8,532 bases of DNA from Bacteroidota bacterium (GTDB taxonomy: Bacteria > Bacteroidota > Ignavibacteria > SZUA-365): the NCBI GenBank assembly GCA_018224415.1, contig JAGTUZ010000092.1, positions 1-8,532 on the forward strand, read 5' to 3'. Below the pieces are notes generated by a model. The model saw only the letters and a list, made by a program, of their open reading frames with translations, had not been told where the DNA came from and did not search any database. Position 1 is the first letter of the stretch, and each line of letters opens with the position of its first letter. A program made the translations under genes and the position numbers. Shown piece by piece: positions 5,981-8,532 of the stretch.

Positions 5981-6059
5981 GAAGGGACCCCCGCGCACCA
6001 GCGCGGGCAGTTCACACCCTCGATGTTTACCTCCCGCGCTGGTGCGCGGGGGTCCCTTC
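5981..6059. repeat. 27-bp perfect inverted repeat with 25-nt loop
   Basis: Arms 5981-6007 and 6033-6059 are exact reverse complements over 27 bp (outer end GAAGGGACCCCCGCG) around the loop 6008-6032. It begins 38 bp after the rpe stop. The transcript would form a very stable hairpin, which could end or protect the rpe mRNA, but no T-tract follows. Perfect arms of this length point to a dispersed palindromic element or a recent insertion rather than a simple terminator. Confidence 0.9.
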
Positions 6060-6067
6060 GCTTCCGT

Positions 6068-6139
6068 CCTCCCCGCCTCCCCGCCTCCCCGCCTCTCCGC
6101 CTCCCCGCCTCCCCGCCTCTCCGCCTCCCCGCCTCTCCG
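6068..6139. repeat. C-rich octamer tandem array, nine units
   Basis: Nine consecutive 8-bp units of two kinds, A = CCTCCCCG and B = CCTCTCCG, run in the order A A A B A A B A B. The order suggests growth by duplication of A-B blocks. The minus strand carries repeated GGGG runs and could fold into a G-quadruplex. It begins eight bases after the 27-bp inverted repeat and ends 56 bp before the DUF2851 start, so it lies in that gene's upstream region. Confidence 0.9.
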
Positions 6140-6185
6140 GACATGGAACTCCTCTGATGCGAATGGTGTTGTCGGTTCAGACAAC

Positions 6186-6191
6186 AGGGAG
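6186..6191 (+). promoter_or_regulatory. Ribosome-binding site that sets the DUF2851 start
   Basis: AGGGAG lies four bases upstream of ATG 6196. The frame is open far upstream, through the octamer array and the inverted repeat, so this site is the main reason for placing the start at 6196 rather than at ATG 6157 or 6163. Confidence 0.6.
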
Positions 6192-6195
6192 AAGC

Positions 6196-7530
6196 ATGTT
6201 CGTCGATACACCATTCCTCATTCATGAGCCCCGGCGGCCCGCCGTGCCCGAATCCGATGTCGAGCGGATGTGGCTGCTGCGCGCACGGCCCGAGGTGTCT
6301 TTCATCACCGTACAGGGCCAGACCGTGCGCGTGATCGGCGCAGGCACGCGCAACCGTCACGACGGGCCGGATTTCCTGCGCGCGTCGGTGGTTGTCGACG
6401 GTACGCTGCGGCGCGGCGACATTGAGCTGCATGTGCGTCCTGAAGACTGGCTGCGGCACGGACACAACCGTGATCCGCGCTATGCGCGCGTGGTGCTGCA
6501 TGTGTGCCTGTACGATGGCGCATTTCCCCGTGACATTCCCGGCATCGCGCTGGCCGCGCAGCTCGGGCAGCCCTTCCGTGCCGCGTGGGATGATGCGCGC
6601 CGGCAGCGGCAGCTCCTGCCATGCCGGGGGGCTGGCACCGAGGTGGCCGGGATGGCAATTCCTTCTGCTTTCCCCATGGTGGAAACGATGACCGTGCTGC
6701 TGGCCGCAACCCGTTTCATGCGCAAGACTGCGCGTTTGCGGCGGCGTCTCGAGACGCTGCGGCGGGAGGGATCCCGTCACGATACGTCGGGGCACGGGTT
6801 CGACGCTGCGGCGGCATTCCGTCAGTTGGTCTACGAGTCCTTCGCGCGGGCCGCCGGATATGGCGGCAACGAGGAAGCGTTTGAGCGTCTCGCCCGTGCG
6901 CTGCCGCTGTGCGCGCTGGCTGCGCTTCCCTCCGATCAACGTTTCGCCTGCGCACTGGATCGCGCGTCGGCGCTCGACTGGAATTCTTCCGGCGTGATGC
7001 CGCACAACCGCATGCGGGGGCGTCTGCGCTGGTTCGCCGACTGGGCACCGCGCCTCGACCGGCGCGACTGGTGGCGCGGCGTCCTCGCCACAGCACATCG
7101 CGGCGAGACCGACGCTGCCATGTGGCAAGCAATGTTCCGAGCCGGGGAGGACGGTAACCGGAGGGAGGCGGGCGAGCAGCCGGGACCGGGTCGCGTGGCG
7201 GAGTTCGTCATCAATGTGCTTGCACCCGCGCTGCATGTGTATGCCTCGACTCGGGGCGACACCGTCCTGGCGCAGCGTGCAGCCGTGCTATTCTTTTCCG
7301 TGACACCGGCACCGGCAAACCGTTATACGCGTCTGATCGAGTCTGGCTTCGGTTTGCCCCGGCATGACGCGGGCGCGCAACAGGGCATGATCGAGCTGGC
7401 GTCGGAGTTCTGCCTGCCGCGGCACTGCGTCCACTGCCTGCAGGGTGCGATGAGTTCTGCTTGCCATGCCACACCTGAACGTGCCGCATGCACGAACGGT
7501 GCATATCTTCCCGAATCGTTGCCAGTGTAA
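6196..7530 (+). CDS. DUF2851 family protein
   Basis: The 444-residue product matches the DUF2851 family, known mainly from Bacteroidota, Chlorobiota and cyanobacteria and without an assigned function. Recognisable marks: an N-terminal ERMWLLR segment at 23-29, RNRHDGPDF at 52-60, GDIELHV at 74-80, DWLRHGHNRDPRYARVVLHV at 84-103, and the C-terminal cysteine cluster EFCLPRHCVHC (C406, C411, C414), a conserved family ending. The charged H/D/E pattern in the first 105 residues looks like a metal or phosphate site, but no catalytic residue is proven. There is no signal peptide or membrane segment, so it is probably cytoplasmic. The start at ATG 6196 is chosen for its AGGGAG site and because it opens with the family N-terminus; upstream translation is low-complexity Pro/Ser/Arg. 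It precedes rex by 99 bp on the same strand. Confidence 0.85.
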   Translation: MFVDTPFLIHEPRRPAVPESDVERMWLLRARPEVSFITVQGQTVRVIGAGTRNRHDGPDFLRASVVVDGTLRRGDIELHVRPEDWLRHGHNRDPRYARVVLHVCLYDGAFPRDIPGIALAAQLGQPFRAAWDDARRQRQLLPCRGAGTEVAGMAIPSAFPMVETMTVLLAATRFMRKTARLRRRLETLRREGSRHDTSGHGFDAAAAFRQLVYESFARAAGYGGNEEAFERLARALPLCALAALPSDQRFACALDRASALDWNSSGVMPHNRMRGRLRWFADWAPRLDRRDWWRGVLATAHRGETDAAMWQAMFRAGEDGNRREAGEQPGPGRVAEFVINVLAPALHVYASTRGDTVLAQRAAVLFFSVTPAPANRYTRLIESGFGLPRHDAGAQQGMIELASEFCLPRHCVHCLQGAMSSACHATPERAACTNGAYLPESLPV

Positions 7531-7533
7531 AAT

Positions 7534-7565
7534 ATTTGCGAGATCGTTGATTTTTTCTCGAAAAT
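7534..7565. promoter_or_regulatory. Candidate operator/promoter region upstream of rex
   Basis: ATTTGCGAGA (7534-7543) and TCTCGAAAAT (7556-7565) form a 10-bp inverted repeat with one mismatch and a 12-nt T-rich spacer. TAAAAT at 7528-7533, overlapping the DUF2851 stop, could be a -10 box, though no good -35 is seen. The repeat does not match the compact Rex operator (TTGTGAA...TTCACAA type), so Rex autoregulation is not supported directly. It is a site worth testing, not an assignment. Confidence 0.3.
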
Positions 7566-7618
7566 GCACGATGTTCTGTTCTCCACGTCTCGCTCTGCAA
7601 CACAGATCCATCCCAGTC

Positions 7619-7622
7619 AGGA
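7619..7622 (+). promoter_or_regulatory. Ribosome-binding site that sets the rex start
   Basis: AGGA lies seven bases upstream of ATG 7630. The alternative in-frame ATG at 7564 has only T-rich sequence before it and would add 22 residues not typical of the family. The start is therefore placed at 7630. Confidence 0.55.
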
Positions 7623-7629
7623 CCACGCC

Positions 7630-8268
7630 ATGGAAAGCATTTCCAAAGCGGCATTCCGCCGTCTCCCGCGATACCATCAGATCCTGAACGCCTTCGAGGG
7701 CCTTGGCCGTGAGTACATCTCCTCGCGCGAGCTTTCGGAGATCCTCGAGATCAACGAGACCCTCGTCAGAAAGGACATGGCGGATTTGAAAATCCGCGGC
7801 AAACAGAACCAGGGCTACAGCATCGCCGCACTGCGGCTGCGCATCGAGGACTTTCTCGGCCTGCAGGAAATTACCGAAGCACTGGTCGTGGGGGCAGGAC
7901 ATCTCGGTACGGCCCTTGCCACGTACGCGGGCTTCGAGCATTACGGATTGAAAATTGTCGGGGTGTTCGACAGCGATCCGGAGAAGATCGGGAAGAGGCA
8001 GGGCGCACATGATGTGCTGCCGGTCTCGCGCCTGGCGAGCGTTATCCAGCGGAAGCAAATTCGCATGATCATCCTCACCGTCCCGCGCGAGGTCGCACAG
8101 GGCATCATCGACACCGCCGTGGGCGCGGGCGTGCTGGCCGTCTGGAATTTCACGCCCTGCGAACTCAACGTCCCTCCCGGCGTCAAGGTGCGCAACGAAC
8201 AGATCGTCGGCGGCTTCATGGCGCTGTCGTATTACCTCAAAAATGTGTCGGGCGGGGGGGAAGACTGA
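7630..8268 (+). CDS. rex: Redox-sensing transcriptional repressor Rex
   Basis: The 212-residue product has the usual Rex length and layout. An N-terminal winged helix (about 5-75) has its recognition segment at INETLVRKDMADL (41-53). A Rossmann domain carries the dinucleotide motif VVGAGHLG (86-93, GxGxxG), the second-strand end VGVFDSDPEKIG (110-121) and the family block WNFTPCEL (172-179). The C-terminal helix that swaps between subunits follows at about 190-205. The family senses the NADH/NAD+ ratio and represses fermentation and respiration genes when NADH is low. The wing reads KIRGKQNQGYSI (54-65) instead of the Firmicutes-type FGxxGxRGxGY, so its operator may differ from the classical one. 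It follows the unknown-function DUF2851 gene by 99 bp. GC-rich hairpin repeats begin at its stop codon. Confidence 0.95.
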   Translation: MESISKAAFRRLPRYHQILNAFEGLGREYISSRELSEILEINETLVRKDMADLKIRGKQNQGYSIAALRLRIEDFLGLQEITEALVVGAGHLGTALATYAGFEHYGLKIVGVFDSDPEKIGKRQGAHDVLPVSRLASVIQRKQIRMIILTVPREVAQGIIDTAVGAGVLAVWNFTPCELNVPPGVKVRNEQIVGGFMALSYYLKNVSGGGED

Positions 8269-8374
8269 GCGCGCTTCGCGCGCGGCTGTGCGCACCTTCG
8301 GAGCGCGCCATCGCGCGCTTCGCGCGCGGCTGTGCGCACCTTCGGAGCGCGCCATCGCGCGCTTCGCGCGCGGC
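8269..8374. repeat. 44-bp tandem repeat with triloop hairpins, 2.4 copies
   Basis: The unit beginning at 8269 repeats with a period of 44 bp (8269, 8313, 8357), the third copy being partial. Each unit holds GCGCGC-TTC-GCGCGC and the near-palindrome GCGCACC-TTC-GGAGCGC (one A/A mismatch). The first stem starts on the base after the rex stop and could act in transcript ending, though no T-tract follows. The 21-bp core at 8310-8330 and 8354-8374 is identical to 230-250 near the other end of the window. Confidence 0.85.
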
Positions 8375-8532
8375 AGTAGGCAGTAGGCATTAAGCGCGGG
8401 GACCGGCATCCCGGGCTCGATACGGAATCCTGCTCCCCGCTTACAGCCTACAGCTTACAGCCTACAGCTTACAGCCTACAGCTTACAGCCTACAGCTTAC
8501 AGCCTACAGCTTACAGCCTACAGCTTACAGCC
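8374..8532. repeat. Heptamer array arranged as an inverted repeat around a 31-nt core, running off the window
   Basis: On the left are CAGTAGG (8374-8380), CAGTAGG (8381-8387) and CATTAAG (8388-8394), then GCGGGGA ending at 8402. On the right TCCCCGC (8434-8440) leads into 13 strictly alternating heptamers CTTACAG/CCTACAG (8440-8530), continuing past the edge. The right heptamers are reverse complements of the left ones at 5-6 of 7 positions, and GCGGGGA/TCCCCGC pair perfectly. The whole is an imperfect hairpin with a heptamer tail. No gene is visible in 8269-8532. Confidence 0.85.

Noticed and set aside
5981..6059. Insertion sequence terminal repeats
   Set aside because: Only 25 nt separate the arms, so no transposase can lie between them, and no target duplication is clear.
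5722..6195. N-terminal extension of the DUF2851 frame to about 602 residues
   Set aside because: The extension overlaps rpe out of frame and then translates the inverted repeat and octamer array into Pro/Ser/Arg-rich sequence; a good ribosome-binding site precedes ATG 6196.
5956..7236. Minus-strand open frame of 426 codons
   Set aside because: It is antisense to DUF2851 and includes the repeats as low-complexity GGEAGRR sequence.
7288..8409. Minus-strand open frame of 373 codons
   Set aside because: It is antisense to rex and the 44-bp hairpin repeats; no recognisable domain.
8374..8532. Possible CRISPR array
   Set aside because: The units are 7 bp with no unique spacers and no cas gene; it is a simple tandem repeat.

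Overview
The window is a high-GC bacterial chromosome segment with nine protein genes, eight complete and one cut by the left edge. They lie in two divergent blocks separated by about 250 bp at 3370-3619. I see no rRNA, tRNA, transposase, phage or plasmid gene. A DUF2851 protein, a Rex of the divergent GKxxxGY type and an FabL-like enoyl reductase together suggest the Bacteroidota/Chlorobiota/Ignavibacteria group or a neighbouring high-GC lineage. This is inference; no ribosomal marker is present.

Left block, minus strand, read from 3369 down to 1: an FabL-like enoyl-ACP reductase/SDR (3369-2485), an acyl-CoA dehydrogenase (2389-1235), a PlsC-type acyltransferase (1110-325) and the start of an exported protein (167-1). 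The first three all act on acyl chains (enoyl reduction or acyl-CoA dehydrogenation, then transfer to a lipid acceptor). A terminator-like hairpin after the dehydrogenase suggests they are not one simple transcript.

Right block, plus strand: a GT9 glycosyltransferase (3620-4801), a small lipoprotein (4798-5262) and ribulose-phosphate 3-epimerase (5259-5942). These are joined by two ATGA stop/start overlaps and are almost certainly co-transcribed and translationally coupled. After a 253-bp gap full of repeats come a DUF2851 gene (6196-7530) and the redox-sensing repressor rex (7630-8268).

The genes are ordinary housekeeping and envelope functions; the unusual content is in the gaps. Nearly every gap of 100 bp or more holds a structured repeat: heptamer tandem arrays (1116-1150, 3481-3540, 8374-8532), two of which are built as inverted pairs around a short core; a 27-bp perfect inverted repeat followed by nine C-rich octamers (5981-6139); a 166-bp hairpin-like element between the divergent blocks (3425-3590); and GC-rich triloop hairpins that share an exact 21-bp core at opposite ends of the window (230-250, 8310-8330, 8354-8374). 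I see no complete new enzymatic or defence system. The heptamer/hairpin repeat families are the best candidates for something undescribed.
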